Under the pieces are notes generated by a model. The model worked only from the letters and a program-made list of their open reading frames with translations. It did not search any database and had not been told where the DNA came from. This document shows, one piece after another, positions 20,111-32,085 of a stretch of DNA of 64,000 bases. The position numbers and the translations under genes are program-made. Source of the DNA: Candidatus Mycobacterium wuenschmannii (lineage in GTDB: Bacteria; Actinomycetota; Actinomycetes; Mycobacteriales; Mycobacteriaceae); assembly GCF_030252325.1 (NCBI RefSeq), contig NZ_CP126981.1:1426001-1490000 (forward strand), in the 5' to 3' direction. Numbering within the stretch: the first letter of the stretch is position 1; the number at the start of each line of letters is the position of its first letter.

Positions 20111-20253
20111 TCGTCCCTCCTTGCCGAAAATCTGTCACGTCACTACCGATAGCACGCTGGTGTCCGCCGCGGGGACAACTAATAAGAATGATACGAGGTC
20201 AATCTGCGCGTTACCACCGCTTCGCCTGCCGATTGTAATAGCCCCGGTCGGCG

Positions 20254-20281
20254 TTCGACGTTTCGCGGTCGCCCCGATAAT
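20254..20281 (+). promoter_or_regulatory. Candidate SigA promoter of the GNAT gene
   Basis: TTCGAC at 20254-20259 and GATAAT at 20276-20281 are separated by 16 bases, a good housekeeping promoter for this genome. It predicts a start near 20288 and a leader of about 40 bases containing GAGGAG before the GTG at 20328. Confidence 0.55.
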
Positions 20282-20327
20282 GGGATGGCGCCCCGCACTG
20301 GACCATCGAAGAGGAGATCGCACATTG

Positions 20328-20924
20328 GTGACGTTCCTCATCAACCTGCCGCCGCAGGACATGCAGCGACGGCTCTCCGAGGCCCTGGGTGTGTATGTCG
20401 ATGCCATGCACTACCCGCCCGGCACAGAGAATCAGCGCGCGGCGATGTGGCTCGAGCACACTCGACGCCGCGGCTGGCAGGCCGTGGCGGCGGTCGAGGT
20501 GGACGCCCCCGCGGGCGCCGAGCCGTCGTCAAACGAGCTGAGCGACGCGCCGCTGCTCGGGGTCGCCTACGGCTACTGCGGGGCCCCGGACCAGTGGTGG
20601 CAGCAGCAGGTGGTGGCCGGCCTGCAGCGCAGCGGTTATCCCGACCCCGAAATCAGCAAGCTGATGGCCAGCTACTTCGAGCTGACCGAGTTGCACATCG
20701 CTCCCCGCGCCCAGGGCCAAGGCCTCGGCGAGGCGCTGGCCCGTCGGCTGCTCTCGGAGCGCAGCGAGTCCAACGTGCTGCTCTCGACGCCGGAGACCAA
20801 CGGCGAGGGGAACCGGGCCTGGCGGCTGTACCGGCGGCTGGGGTTCTTCGACGTAATCCGCGGCTACCACTTCACCGGCGACCCACGGGCTTTCGCGATT
20901 CTGGGGCGCGCGCTGCCGCTGTAG
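20328..20924 (+). CDS. GNAT-family N-acetyltransferase (Rv2170 type)
   Basis: This 198-residue protein has the GNAT fold: N-terminal VTFLINLPPQDMQRRL, the acetyl-CoA motif A IAPRAQGQGLGEALARRLL, and motif B NRAWRLYRRLGFFDV near the C terminus. M. tuberculosis Rv2170 is the recalled orthologue, with nearly the same ends. GTG 20328 aligns with its start; TTG one codon upstream (20325) has slightly better spacing from GAGGAG. Its acceptor substrate cannot be read from sequence. lppM follows 37 bases downstream on the same strand. Confidence 0.88.
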   Translation: MTFLINLPPQDMQRRLSEALGVYVDAMHYPPGTENQRAAMWLEHTRRRGWQAVAAVEVDAPAGAEPSSNELSDAPLLGVAYGYCGAPDQWWQQQVVAGLQRSGYPDPEISKLMASYFELTELHIAPRAQGQGLGEALARRLLSERSESNVLLSTPETNGEGNRAWRLYRRLGFFDVIRGYHFTGDPRAFAILGRALPL

Positions 20925-20961
20925 TGGCACCGGCGCGATCGCGGTCTGGCACGATGACCTG

Positions 20962-21684
20962 GTGCGCGCCAGCGGTATACAGCTTTCGTCCCGGGTTCCG
21001 ACGGCTCGGCCGGGCGGTCGCCGCCTGGTCGCGTGGGCGCTGCTGCTGCTGATGATCCCGGCGCTGGCCGGGTGCGTGCGGATCAAGGCGTCGATCACCA
21101 TCTCACCCGACGACCTGGTGTCCGGCGACATCGTCGCGGCGTCCAAGCCGAAGAACGATAAGGACAACGGCCCCCAGCTCGATCCCAACCTGACCTTCGG
21201 CCAGAAGGTGGCGGTGTCCAAGTACGACCGTGACGGCTACGTGGGGTCGCAGGCCAGCTTCTCCGACCTGACATTCGCCGAGTTGCCCGAGCTCGCCCGG
21301 ATGAACTCCGATGCCCAAGGCGTGAACCTGTCGCTGCGCCGGGCCGGCGACCTGGTCATCCTCGAGGGGCGCGCGGACCTGACGTCGCTGACCGATCCTG
21401 ACGCCGACGTCGAGTTGTCGGTGGCCTTCCCTGGTTCGGTGACCTCCACCAACGGCGATCGGGTCGACGAGCAGACCGTGCAGTGGAAGTTGAAGCCCGG
21501 CGTGGTCAGCATTCTCAGCGCGCAGGCCCGCTACACCGATCCGAGCACCCGCTCGTTCCAGGGCGCGGCGCTGTGGCTGCTGCTCGCCTCACTCGGGACG
21601 GCCGCCGCGGTAGGTGGCCTGGCCTGGTACGCCCGCGACCGCTCGCCGCGGTTCTCCGAGCCGAGCGACTCGTCGGCCAGCTGA
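20962..21684 (+). CDS. lppM: Lipoprotein LppM
   Basis: LppM is a membrane-anchored lipoprotein; in M. tuberculosis it has been linked to phagosome biology and binds lipids such as PIMs. The 240 residues show a basic N terminus, a lipoprotein signal with lipobox Leu-Ala-Gly-Cys (Cys38), a beta-rich extracellular domain, a second membrane helix near 203-225 and a short cytoplasmic tail. The GTG start follows a CACGAT box by 6 bases, which fits a leaderless transcript, and there is no clear ribosome site. It converges with the MTHFR-like gene with only 2 bases between the stops. Confidence 0.92.
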   Translation: MRASGIQLSSRVPTARPGGRRLVAWALLLLMIPALAGCVRIKASITISPDDLVSGDIVAASKPKNDKDNGPQLDPNLTFGQKVAVSKYDRDGYVGSQASFSDLTFAELPELARMNSDAQGVNLSLRRAGDLVILEGRADLTSLTDPDADVELSVAFPGSVTSTNGDRVDEQTVQWKLKPGVVSILSAQARYTDPSTRSFQGAALWLLLASLGTAAAVGGLAWYARDRSPRFSEPSDSSAS

Positions 21685-21686
21685 CT

Positions 21687-22577
21687 TCAGCGGGTCGGCG
21701 ACCAGTAGTCCAGCATCTCGGCGAACGTCTCGAACGCCGGCGCGGAATTGCCGTAGGTGGCTTCCAGGTGGATGCTCAGCGGGAAGCCCAGATCGGCGAC
21801 ACCGTCGACGACCCGCTTGTAGAGGTCGAGAATCAGCTTGCGGCGTTGCACCGGTTCGGTATTCGCCAACGTCGTCACGAAGGCCTGTTCCTCGGCCACG
21901 GCCGCGTTGCCCGGATCCTGGATCAGCCAGTTGATGAAGCCGATCTTCTCCTCGAGCTTCGGCACGAAGCCGAATCCCAGCAACACCTCGGGCCGGTGAT
22001 CGGTCTCCTTGGCGAAATCGGTCAAAAAGCCCACGATCGCATCGGAATACAACAGCTGCGTCTGCGCGAACGTCGCACCCTGGTTGCACTTGAAGTTCAG
22101 CCGGCCCGTCTCACCCTCGCGGGTCGGAATCAGGATCACGCCCCGGTTGTGCACCAGCTCCTGGTACATCGACAGCGCGTCGGTCGGCGCCACACCGGAC
22201 CCCTCGCCGTCGGCCATCGTGCGCGGCACCCCGACGAACACGATGCCGTCGATGCCCGCGCCGACCAGCGTGCCCAGCCGCTCGCGAAGCGCGGGCTCGT
22301 CCATGAAAGCCGTGACCTGAGAGCACAATCCGCGCACGCCGGGCAGCTCGGGGCGGATCGTCGACCAGAAGTCCAGCACGTCCAGCTTGGGCTTCATCTC
22401 GATCGGCCGGTCGTCGTCCTCCTCGATCAGACCCGGCATCATCACGTGCCCGATCCGGCCCTCGATCCCGGACTTGGCCGCCAGCTGCACCACCTTCTGC
22501 GCGTCCTCGAGCGCCTGCGCGGTGCCGCGATCGACGTTTGGCGGCACCAGCTCAAGCGCAACGGTGTTCAAAGTCAA
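21687..22577 (-). CDS. Methylenetetrahydrofolate reductase-like enzyme (Rv2172c type)
   Basis: This 296-residue TIM-barrel protein closely resembles Rv2172c, reported as a flavin-independent MTHFR of mycobacteria that reduces methylene-THF for methionine synthesis. Visible stretches are LELVPPNVDRGTAQALEDA, GRIGHVMMPGLIEEDDDRP and FGFVPKLEEKIGFINWLIQD. The TTG at 22577 was chosen because GAGGAG lies 7 bases upstream and it reproduces the Rv2172c N terminus (LTLNTVALELV). It does not look like bacterial MetF outside the barrel. Confidence 0.85.
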   Translation of the reverse strand: MTLNTVALELVPPNVDRGTAQALEDAQKVVQLAAKSGIEGRIGHVMMPGLIEEDDDRPIEMKPKLDVLDFWSTIRPELPGVRGLCSQVTAFMDEPALRERLGTLVGAGIDGIVFVGVPRTMADGEGSGVAPTDALSMYQELVHNRGVILIPTREGETGRLNFKCNQGATFAQTQLLYSDAIVGFLTDFAKETDHRPEVLLGFGFVPKLEEKIGFINWLIQDPGNAAVAEEQAFVTTLANTEPVQRRKLILDLYKRVVDGVADLGFPLSIHLEATYGNSAPAFETFAEMLDYWSPTR

Positions 22578-22654
22578 CGAGCTGCTCCTCAATCAACGAC
22601 TGGTCCCCCGCCGCATGCGGCCACCCGGCACCTTGCTCCACGACAGCATAGTGA

Positions 22655-23848
<1,194 letters not shown>

Positions 23849-23853
23849 CGCGC

Positions 23854-25368
23854 ATGTCCCTTCCGACGCCTGTCCCGCCGGCCCCCGCCTCGACAACCGC
23901 TGCGCCGCAGCTGCTTTCCCGCGTGCGGCAGTTCGCGAGAACCACGGACGCCCGGCCCGCGCTGCTCGGCTGCCTGGGCGCGGTGCTGATCACGACGGGT
24001 GGCCTCGGGGCGGGCAGCACCAAACAGCACGATCCGTTGTTGGAGACGTTGCACCTGTCCTGGCTGCGCTATGGCCACGGTCTGGTGCTGTCCTCGGTCA
24101 TGTTGTGGATCGGCGTGGCGCTGATGCTCGGCGCGTGGCTGTGGCTGGGCCGACGCGCACTTGCCGGTGCAGCGGACCAATTCACGATGGTGGCCACGAC
24201 CGGGTTCTGGCTGGCGCCGCTGCTGCTGTCGGTGCCGGTATTCAGTCGCGACACCTATTCCTACCTCGCGCAGGGCGCGCTGCTGCGCGACGGGCTGGAC
24301 CCCTACGCCGTCGGGCCGATCGACAACCCGAATCCGTTGCTGGACAACGTCAGTCCGATCTGGACGATCACCACCGCGCCGTATGGTCCGGCGTTCATCA
24401 TGATCGCCCGGTTGGTGACGATGCTGGTCGGCAACCACGTGATCGCCGGGACCATGCTGCTGCGGCTGTGCATGCTGCCCGGTTTGGCGCTGCTGATCTG
24501 GGCGACGCCGCGCATTGCGCGGCACGTAGACGCGAACGTGCCGATCGCACTGTGGGTGTGCGCGCTCAACCCGCTGGTGATCATCCATCTGATGGGCGGC
24601 GTGCACAACGAGATGCTGATGGTCGGGCTGATGTCCGCCAGCATCGCGCTGACGTTCGAGCGACGCCATCTCGCCGGCATCGCGGTCGTCGCCGTCGGCA
24701 CCGCGGTCAAGGCGACCGCCGGCCTCGCGCTGCCGTTCCTGGTGTGGGTGTGGATGCGCCATCTGCGTGATCGGCGCGGATACCGGCCGCTGCGAGCATT
24801 TTTCGTGGCCGCGGGTATATCGGTGCTGATCTTCGTCGCGGTGTTCGCGGTGCTGTCGGCGGCGGCCGGGGTCGGCCTGGGCTGGCTGACAGCGCTTGCC
24901 GGCTCGGTGAAGATCATCAACTGGCTGAGCATCCCGACCGCGACGGCGAACCTGGTGCATGCGATCGGCGGAGTGTTCTTCGCGGTGAATTTTTATGGCG
25001 TGCTGCAGGTTACGCGTGCAATCGGAATCGTGATCCTCGCGTTCGCCCTGCCCCTGTTGTGGTGGCGGTTCCGTCACGACGACCGCCAGGCGCTGGTCGG
25101 CATTGCGCTGGCGATGCTGTTCGTGGTGCTGTTCGCGCCGGCCGCGCTGCCCTGGTACTACTCCTGGCCGCTAGCCGTGGTGGCCCCGCTCGCCCAGTCA
25201 CGACGAGCGGTGTCTGCCATCGCGGCGTTCTCCACCTGGATCATGGTGATCTTCAAACCCGATGGGGCCCATGGCATGTACTCGTGGCCGCACGTACTAC
25301 TGGCGACAGCGGTCGCGGCCTTCGCATGGCGCACCATCAACCGGGCGCAGACACCCTGGCCTCAGTAG
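23854..25368 (+). CDS. mptA: Alpha-(1->6)-mannosyltransferase MptA
   Basis: MptA is a polyprenyl-phosphomannose-dependent GT-C enzyme that extends the mannan core of lipomannan and LAM on the outer face of the membrane. The 504 residues have about 12-13 membrane helices and the family loop VFSRDTYSYLAQGALLRDGLDPY (catalytic Asp in the SRD stretch, read in overlapping parts), plus GGVHNEMLMVGLM. It starts 5 bases after idsA2, so prenyl synthesis and a polyprenyl-linked sugar transfer are co-transcribed. Its stop overlaps the 3' end of the Rv2175c-type gene by 7 bases. Confidence 0.93.
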   Translation: MSLPTPVPPAPASTTAAPQLLSRVRQFARTTDARPALLGCLGAVLITTGGLGAGSTKQHDPLLETLHLSWLRYGHGLVLSSVMLWIGVALMLGAWLWLGRRALAGAADQFTMVATTGFWLAPLLLSVPVFSRDTYSYLAQGALLRDGLDPYAVGPIDNPNPLLDNVSPIWTITTAPYGPAFIMIARLVTMLVGNHVIAGTMLLRLCMLPGLALLIWATPRIARHVDANVPIALWVCALNPLVIIHLMGGVHNEMLMVGLMSASIALTFERRHLAGIAVVAVGTAVKATAGLALPFLVWVWMRHLRDRRGYRPLRAFFVAAGISVLIFVAVFAVLSAAAGVGLGWLTALAGSVKIINWLSIPTATANLVHAIGGVFFAVNFYGVLQVTRAIGIVILAFALPLLWWRFRHDDRQALVGIALAMLFVVLFAPAALPWYYSWPLAVVAPLAQSRRAVSAIAAFSTWIMVIFKPDGAHGMYSWPHVLLATAVAAFAWRTINRAQTPWPQ

Positions 25369-25766
25369 GCCATCGCCTGCGCGCGGCGCAGGACTTCGCG
25401 GGCCTGATGCGCGTGCAGTGCGTCCACCGGACGCGCGTTGCTGAGCGCGTCGCGCGAGCCGTCCCGCGTCACCGTCAGCGACGGGTCGGGAGTGAACAGC
25501 CAGCGCACGATCTCGGTGTCGTGATACCCGCCGTCGCGCAGGACGACCAGCAGCCCCGCCAGACTCTTGACCACTTCCCCGCTGCTGGTGAAAAAGATCT
25601 GCGGCACCAACACATCGCCGTCGCGCCGCACCGCGACGAGGTGACCGTCCTTGAGATGTTGCTGCACTTTGCTCACCGATACACCGAGCAGATCGGCGAC
25701 GTTGCGGAGATCGTAGGTCGGTTCTTCGGGGTCGATGACATCGTCCCCGGCCGGAATCCTGCTCAC
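25362..25766 (-). CDS. HTH DNA-binding protein, PknL substrate (Rv2175c type)
   Basis: This 134-residue protein has an N-terminal winged HTH (YDLRNVADLLGVSVSKVQQHLKDGHLVAVRRDG, in overlapping parts) and a C-terminal helical domain with RWLFTPDPSLTVTRDGSRDAL and DALHAHQAREVLRRAQAMAY, nearly identical to Rv2175c. In M. tuberculosis PknL phosphorylates Rv2175c at Thr9, which controls DNA binding. Here the GTG at 25766 lies 6 bases after TACACT and gives MSRIPAGDD, so the N-terminal extension with Thr9 would be absent. It is divergent from pknL. Confidence 0.9.
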   Translation of the reverse strand: MSRIPAGDDVIDPEEPTYDLRNVADLLGVSVSKVQQHLKDGHLVAVRRDGDVLVPQIFFTSSGEVVKSLAGLLVVLRDGGYHDTEIVRWLFTPDPSLTVTRDGSRDALSNARPVDALHAHQAREVLRRAQAMAY

Positions 25767-25772
25767 CCGATC

Positions 25773-25778
25773 AGTGTA
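25773..25778 (-). promoter_or_regulatory. -10 box for leaderless Rv2175c-type gene
   Basis: TACACT on the minus strand ends exactly 6 bases before the GTG at 25766, and there is no ribosome site. This is the spacing of leaderless mycobacterial transcripts that begin at the start codon. Confidence 0.55.
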
Positions 25779-25833
25779 CGACCGACGCGGGTTCGTGCGG
25801 CCTCGGTTTCCAGGTCTGGGGTCCGCCGACGCC

Positions 25834-25839
25834 TACGAT
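25834..25839 (+). promoter_or_regulatory. -10 box for leaderless pknL
   Basis: TACGAT ends 6 bases before the GTG at 25846, with no ribosome site. It faces the divergent TACACT box 55 bases away, so kinase and substrate would both be made from leaderless mRNAs. Confidence 0.55.
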
Positions 25840-25845
25840 GAGCGC

Positions 25846-27057
25846 GTGACCGCAGCGACGAGCGACGATCTCGAAGGCGCATTGCTCGACGGGCGCTACC
25901 GCGTTGCGGCCAGAATCGCGACCGGCGGCACTTCGACGGTGTACCGCGGGCTGGACACCCGGTTGGACCGCCCGGTAGCGCTGAAGGTGATGGACACCCG
26001 CTACGCCGGCGACCGGCAATTCCTGACCCGGTTTCAGCTCGAAGCCCGCAGCGTGGCCCGGTTGAAAGATCCGGGGCTGGTCGCGGTCTACGACCAGGGC
26101 CTCGACGCCCGGCATCCGTTCCTGGTGATGGAGCTGATCGAAGGCGGGACACTGCGCGAACTGCTCGCCGAGCGCGGGCCAATGCCGCCACACGCCGTCG
26201 CCGCGGTGCTGCGCCCGGTGCTGGGCGGGCTGGCCGCCGCGCATCGCGCCGGCCTGGTGCACCGCGACGTCAAACCCGAGAACGTGCTGATCTCCGACGA
26301 CGGCGAGGTCAAGATCGTCGACTTCGGCCTGGTGCGCGCCGTCGCCGAGGCCGGAATCACGTCCACCAGCGTCATTCTCGGCACCGCGGCGTACCTGTCG
26401 CCCGAACAAGTCAAAGACGGCAACGCGAGCCCGCGAAGCGACGTCTACGGCGCCGGGATCGTCGCCTACGAGCTGCTCACCGGCCAGACGCCGTTCTCCG
26501 GAGACACCTCGCTGTCGGTGGCCTATCAGCGGTTGGACACCGACGTGCCGGCGCCGAGCAGCGTAATCGGTGGCGTGCCAGCACAATTCGACGAACTCGT
26601 GCTGCGCGCGACCAGCCGCGACCCCGCCGGGCGATACGCCGACGCCCAGGACATGGCCGCGGAATTGGAGGCGATCGTCGGCGAGTTAGGGCTGCCCGAT
26701 TTTCGGGTGCCCGCGCCGCGCAACTCCGCGCAGCACCGCTCGGCCACGGCCCACACGGGCGGCCAGGCCACCACCGACCAGAACCGGACCGCCGACCTAC
26801 GTCAGCCCCCAGCGCCGCGGCACCAGCCGACGCGTCAGTTCACCCGGGATCCGCGAGACCGGGGCGCTGGCGACGCCGGGCGGGAAAAGACCGCAGTGGC
26901 AGGTCAATTCGCGGGTATCGACCTGACCGAGTTCGCGTTCGAACGCGAACGCTCCCGGCGGATGATGCTGATCTGGATCGCGATCGTGCTCTCGGTCACC
27001 GGATTAGCGGCCGCCGCGGCGTGGACGGTCGGCAGCAACATCGGCGGCCTGCTCTAG
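25846..27057 (+). CDS. pknL: Ser/Thr protein kinase PknL
   Basis: PknL is a transmembrane Hanks-type kinase. The 403 residues show the Gly-rich loop (IATGGTSTVYRG), Lys47 in VALKVMD, catalytic HRDVKPEN (Asp141), DFG (Asp159), the APE-equivalent YLSPEQ, a Pro/Arg-rich juxtamembrane linker (about 280-375) and one membrane helix near the C terminus (RMMLIWIAIVLSVTGLAAAA) with almost no extracellular part. GTG 25846 gives the M. tuberculosis-like N terminus. It lies beside its known substrate type and near the dcw genes; phosphorylation of wall enzymes is known for this kinase class. Confidence 0.95.
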   Translation: MTAATSDDLEGALLDGRYRVAARIATGGTSTVYRGLDTRLDRPVALKVMDTRYAGDRQFLTRFQLEARSVARLKDPGLVAVYDQGLDARHPFLVMELIEGGTLRELLAERGPMPPHAVAAVLRPVLGGLAAAHRAGLVHRDVKPENVLISDDGEVKIVDFGLVRAVAEAGITSTSVILGTAAYLSPEQVKDGNASPRSDVYGAGIVAYELLTGQTPFSGDTSLSVAYQRLDTDVPAPSSVIGGVPAQFDELVLRATSRDPAGRYADAQDMAAELEAIVGELGLPDFRVPAPRNSAQHRSATAHTGGQATTDQNRTADLRQPPAPRHQPTRQFTRDPRDRGAGDAGREKTAVAGQFAGIDLTEFAFERERSRRMMLIWIAIVLSVTGLAAAAAWTVGSNIGGLL

Positions 27058-27059
27058 AC

Positions 27060-28539
<1,480 letters not shown>

Positions 28540-28542
28540 CTA

Positions 28543-29055
28543 TCAGCGGCGATGCGAATGGCCGGGCTCTTTGCCGCCGGTCGAGGTGATCACCTGATAC
28601 CGGGTGAGCTGATCGCGGGCGTCGACCAGCGCGTCATGCACGTTCGCCGATCGCTTCGGCATCTGGGGGCTGCCGTGCTCCTCCCAGAGTTGGCGCAGCT
28701 CACGAGTGAACCGCGGGATCTGCGGCGGCAGGTGGGTCATCGGACCCCACAGCTGACAGAGCGCGACGTGGTCGTAGGCGCCGACCCAGGCCCACAACTC
28801 GATCGGCTCCGGCCCGTCGATGTCGAAGAACGTCTCGAGGTCGTTTCGGATCTGGGCACGCGACCGCCACAGCTGCGACGCCGGCGACGGCAGCTTGGGC
28901 AGCACGTTGGCGCGCACCCAACTCCCGGCCCGGTCGGGATTGAATTCGGTTGACACACCGTAGTATTCGCGGCCGTCCTCGGCGACCACGCCGATCGAGA
29001 TCAGCTCGATGGTGTAGCCGTCGTCGATGAATTCGGTGTCGTAGAAATAGCGCAC
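28543..29055 (-). CDS. 3'-5' exoribonuclease RNase AS (Rv2179c type)
   Basis: This 170-residue protein belongs to the actinobacterial RNase AS group of DEDDh exonucleases, known for preferring adenylate-containing RNA. The motifs are MRYFYDTEFIDDG (Asp6, Glu8), the central DHVALCQLWG, and NVHDALVDARDQL, with His/Asp of the fifth motif. It lies 6 bases downstream of the Rv2180c-type membrane protein on the same strand, so the two are co-transcribed. Only 42 bases separate its 3' end from the aroG start region. Confidence 0.93.
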   Translation of the reverse strand: MRYFYDTEFIDDGYTIELISIGVVAEDGREYYGVSTEFNPDRAGSWVRANVLPKLPSPASQLWRSRAQIRNDLETFFDIDGPEPIELWAWVGAYDHVALCQLWGPMTHLPPQIPRFTRELRQLWEEHGSPQMPKRSANVHDALVDARDQLTRYQVITSTGGKEPGHSHRR

Positions 29056-29061
29056 CGCCGG

Positions 29062-29943
29062 CTACCCCATCCCGAGCCCGCCGGCGAGCACGCTCGGCAC
29101 CTGCTCGGGCGGGGGCGCGGGATGCACCTCGCGATCCAGTTGCGCGTTGACCATGCGGTGCGACGGTACCCGTGGCGTTCCGGCGATGGTGTACTGCAGC
29201 CACAGCTTTGCCCGCACCACCGGCCGGCGCAGCTTGCGCTCGCGTTGCAACGCGCGGCTCATCTTGCTGAGCCGCCTCATGTAGAGGTAGCGGGCCCACG
29301 GCGCCTGCGGCCGCGACAGCCGGATGGCGCCGATGACCAGCAGCGGGACGAAGAACATGCCGATCAGGCCGGTCCACACCTTGCCCTTGAGCACGACCAG
29401 AACCGCCAACGGCAACGTCAAAACCATCGCGAACACCACGCCCGCCCGCATCAACGTCGAATGGGTGGTGTCCTGCCACAGGCTGATGAAGAACATCAGC
29501 GGATGCAGGCCCAGCACCAGCAGTCCGCCGACCGCGACCGCGGCGAAGACGGCGTCCACCGAGGTGCGGCCATCCTCCTCCCAGTAGACGTCGGACAGAT
29601 GCAGGATCAGCGCGTACTCGTCGAGCACCAGCGCGGCGCCGATCCCGAAAACAATTGCCACCGCGGTGAATTGGGGCTCGGTCCCGTTGACGGACATCGT
29701 CACCAACGTCACCCCGGAAATCATCACCAGCACGACGCCGATCACCACGTGGTGGATGTGCTTGGTCCCGATGTGGATGTTGCGTGGTTCCCACCAGCGC
29801 GGCGGCCGGCCGTCGCCCTTGCGGCGCCGGATCAGCCGGACGAAGGTTCGCGTCACGAAGAAGGTGGTGATGAAGGCGACCAGACAACACAGCAGCGGGA
29901 GTCGGCCGCGCCCGATGATGTCGTCTTCGAACCAGTGCAGCAC
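29062..29943 (-). CDS. Conserved multi-pass membrane protein (Rv2180c type)
   Basis: This 293-residue protein has about seven membrane helices, a cytoplasmic loop with [27 protein letters not shown], and a basic C-terminal tail. The His-rich [11 protein letters not shown] at a membrane boundary is suggestive of a metal or lipid head-group site but I know of no assigned function. GTG 29943 was chosen because TAGCTT (29951-29956) ends 7 bases upstream, the leaderless arrangement; a TTG two codons earlier (29949) is the alternative. It is divergent from the mannosyltransferase gene. Confidence 0.85.
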   Translation of the reverse strand: MLHWFEDDIIGRGRLPLLCCLVAFITTFFVTRTFVRLIRRRKGDGRPPRWWEPRNIHIGTKHIHHVVIGVVLVMISGVTLVTMSVNGTEPQFTAVAIVFGIGAALVLDEYALILHLSDVYWEEDGRTSVDAVFAAVAVGGLLVLGLHPLMFFISLWQDTTHSTLMRAGVVFAMVLTLPLAVLVVLKGKVWTGLIGMFFVPLLVIGAIRLSRPQAPWARYLYMRRLSKMSRALQRERKLRRPVVRAKLWLQYTIAGTPRVPSHRMVNAQLDREVHPAPPPEQVPSVLAGGLGMG

Positions 29944-30026
29944 CCTCAAAAAGCTACGCGCAGTTGCCGCTGTTGGCCGTCCACGACACCGATCGACGCG
30001 CCGACACCGATAGGCTGTTCCCCGAC

Positions 30027-31340
30027 ATGACTAGATGGCGCTTGCCCGACGCGGGCGATTCGCGCGGGCAGGTCGCCACGGTACGGCCCAGTAGCTGGCG
30101 AAACGCCTGCTGGCTGCTGCTGCAGCTACTGGCACTCGCCGCGCTGGGCTACGCCGCTTGGCGGGTGCTCGGCAGCACCGTCTACCGCATCGACATCGAC
30201 GTGTACCGGATGGGCGGCCAAGCCTGGTTGGACGGCCAGCCGTTGTACAGCCACGACGTCAAGTTCCACACCCCGATCGGGCTGAATCTGCCGTTCACGT
30301 ATCCCCCGCTGGCCGCGGTGATCTTCGCGCCGTTCGCATGGCTGGGCATGCCGGCGGCCAGCGTCACGATCACGCTGATCACGCTGGTGCTGCTGCTGGT
30401 GTCCACGATGATCGTGCTGACCCGCCTCGATGTCTGGGCCGAGTCCAGCGTGGTGCCCGGGCCGGCGTGGGGGCGCCGCTGGTGGCTGACGGCCCTCGTG
30501 GTGGCATGGGCGACGCTCTACTGGGAGCCGATCGCGGCGAATTTCGCGTTCGGGCAGATCAACGTCGTGCTGATGACGCTGGTGATCGCCGAATGCGTGC
30601 CGCGCCACACGCCGTGGCCGCGCGGCCTGCTGCTGGGTCTGGGCATCGCCCTGAAGCTGACGCCCGCGGTGTTCCTGCTGTACTTCGTGCTGAACCGGGA
30701 CCGCCGCGCCGTGCTGACCTCGCTGGCGTCCGTGGTGGCGGCGCTCGCCGCCGGGTTCGCGCTGGCCTGGCAGGACTCGTGGGAGTACTGGACCCACACC
30801 GTGCGCAATACCGACCGGATCGGCTCGGCCAGCTTGAACACCAACCAGAACATCGCCGGCACGCTGGCCCGGCTGGGTCTCGACGACCACCAGCGCTTCC
30901 TGCCGTGGGTGGCGGCCTGCTTCCTGGTGCTCGGTCTGACGGTATGGGCGGCCCGGCGGGCGTTGCGCGCCGACGAGCCGGTGCTGGCGGTGATCTGCAT
31001 CGCCTTGTTCGGGCTGGCGGTGTCGCCGGTGTCCTGGTCGCATCACTGGGTGTGGATGTTGGAGGTGGTGATCGTGACCGCCGTGGTGGCCTGGCGACGA
31101 CGCAACCTCGCGCTCGGGTTCCTCAGTACCGCCGGGGTGGCACTGATGGTGTGGACGCCGATCGACCTGATGCCCAAGCACCACGAGACCACCGCGTCGT
31201 GGTGGCGTCAACTGGTGGGGGGGTCGTATCTGTGGTGGGCGCTGGCGATCATCATCGCGGTCGGCGCGACCATCACCGTGCGTACCGCCGACTCGACCGA
31301 ACCGCGGGCCTCGAGCGCGCCTGCGCCGGTCTCCGCTTGA
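30027..31340 (+). CDS. GT87 alpha-(1->2)-mannosyltransferase (Rv2181 type)
   Basis: This 437-residue GT-C enzyme matches Rv2181, which adds alpha-1,2-mannose branches to the LM/LAM mannan core using polyprenyl-phosphomannose. Features are about ten to eleven membrane helices and the N-terminal outer loop [20 protein letters not shown] with the catalytic aspartates, followed by [14 protein letters not shown]. Near the C terminus SWSHHWVWM is typical of GT87. The ATG 30027 follows TAGGCT by 10 bases. With mptA and pimB' it gives the window three steps of PIM/LM/LAM assembly. Confidence 0.9.
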   Translation: MTRWRLPDAGDSRGQVATVRPSSWRNACWLLLQLLALAALGYAAWRVLGSTVYRIDIDVYRMGGQAWLDGQPLYSHDVKFHTPIGLNLPFTYPPLAAVIFAPFAWLGMPAASVTITLITLVLLLVSTMIVLTRLDVWAESSVVPGPAWGRRWWLTALVVAWATLYWEPIAANFAFGQINVVLMTLVIAECVPRHTPWPRGLLLGLGIALKLTPAVFLLYFVLNRDRRAVLTSLASVVAALAAGFALAWQDSWEYWTHTVRNTDRIGSASLNTNQNIAGTLARLGLDDHQRFLPWVAACFLVLGLTVWAARRALRADEPVLAVICIALFGLAVSPVSWSHHWVWMLEVVIVTAVVAWRRRNLALGFLSTAGVALMVWTPIDLMPKHHETTASWWRQLVGGSYLWWALAIIIAVGATITVRTADSTEPRASSAPAPVSA

Positions 31341-31344
31341 TTCG

Positions 31345-32085
31345 CTAGCCCGCCGCCGTCTCAGGAATCCGAGACGGCTGTGCTTTTCCCGAGGGTTCGG
31401 CCCCCTCGCCGGTGGAGCCGTTCTTGAGCGACGCGGCGTAGATGTCGACGTACTCCTGGCCCGAGAGGCCCATCAGCTCGTAGATCACCTCGTCGATGAC
31501 GGCGCGCTCGATGAAGCGGTTGCCGGCCAGGCCGTCGAAGCGGGAGAAGTCCATCGGCTTGCCGAACCGCACGGTGACGCGGCCGAAGCGCCACATCTTG
31601 CTGCCGGGTGGGTTGACGACGTTGGTGCCGATCATCGCGACGGGGATCACCGGGACGCCGGTCTCCAGCGCCAACCGGGCCAGGCCGGTCTTGCCCTTGT
31701 ACAGCCGGCCATCCGGTGAGCGGGTGCCCTCGGGGTACATGCCGAGCAACTTGCCCTGGTCGAGCACTCGTCCGGCGGTGTCCAGCGCGGCCTGTGCGGC
31801 GTCGGCGCTACTGCGGTCGATCGGCACCTGCCCGGCGACGGTGTAGAACCAGCGGTTGAACCAGCCCTTCAGACCGGTTCCGGTGAAGTATTCCGACTTG
31901 GCCAGGAACGTGATCCGGCGACGGACAACGAGCGGCAGATAGAAGCTGTCGGCGACGGCGAGATGGTTACTGGCCAGAATGGCCGGGCCGGACGACGGGA
32001 CATGTTCCAGCCCTTCGATTTTCGGCCGTCCGAGCAGTGAGAGCAGCGGGCCCATGAGGATGTACTTGAAAATCCAGTACCACAT
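31345..32085 (-). CDS. plsC: 1-acylglycerol-3-phosphate acyltransferase (PlsC family)
   Basis: This membrane-associated enzyme acylates lysophosphatidic acid in phospholipid synthesis. The 246 residues have the acyltransferase block I NHLAVADS (His41-x4-Asp46), block III YPEGTRSPDG and block IV VPVIPVAMIGT, after an N-terminal hydrophobic helix. GAGGAGG lies just before the ATG. It converges with the mannosyltransferase gene with 4 bases between stops. Substrate could differ among PlsC paralogues, so the exact acyl acceptor is inference. Confidence 0.9.
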   Translation of the reverse strand: MWYWIFKYILMGPLLSLLGRPKIEGLEHVPSSGPAILASNHLAVADSFYLPLVVRRRITFLAKSEYFTGTGLKGWFNRWFYTVAGQVPIDRSSADAAQAALDTAGRVLDQGKLLGMYPEGTRSPDGRLYKGKTGLARLALETGVPVIPVAMIGTNVVNPPGSKMWRFGRVTVRFGKPMDFSRFDGLAGNRFIERAVIDEVIYELMGLSGQEYVDIYAASLKNGSTGEGAEPSGKAQPSRIPETAAG

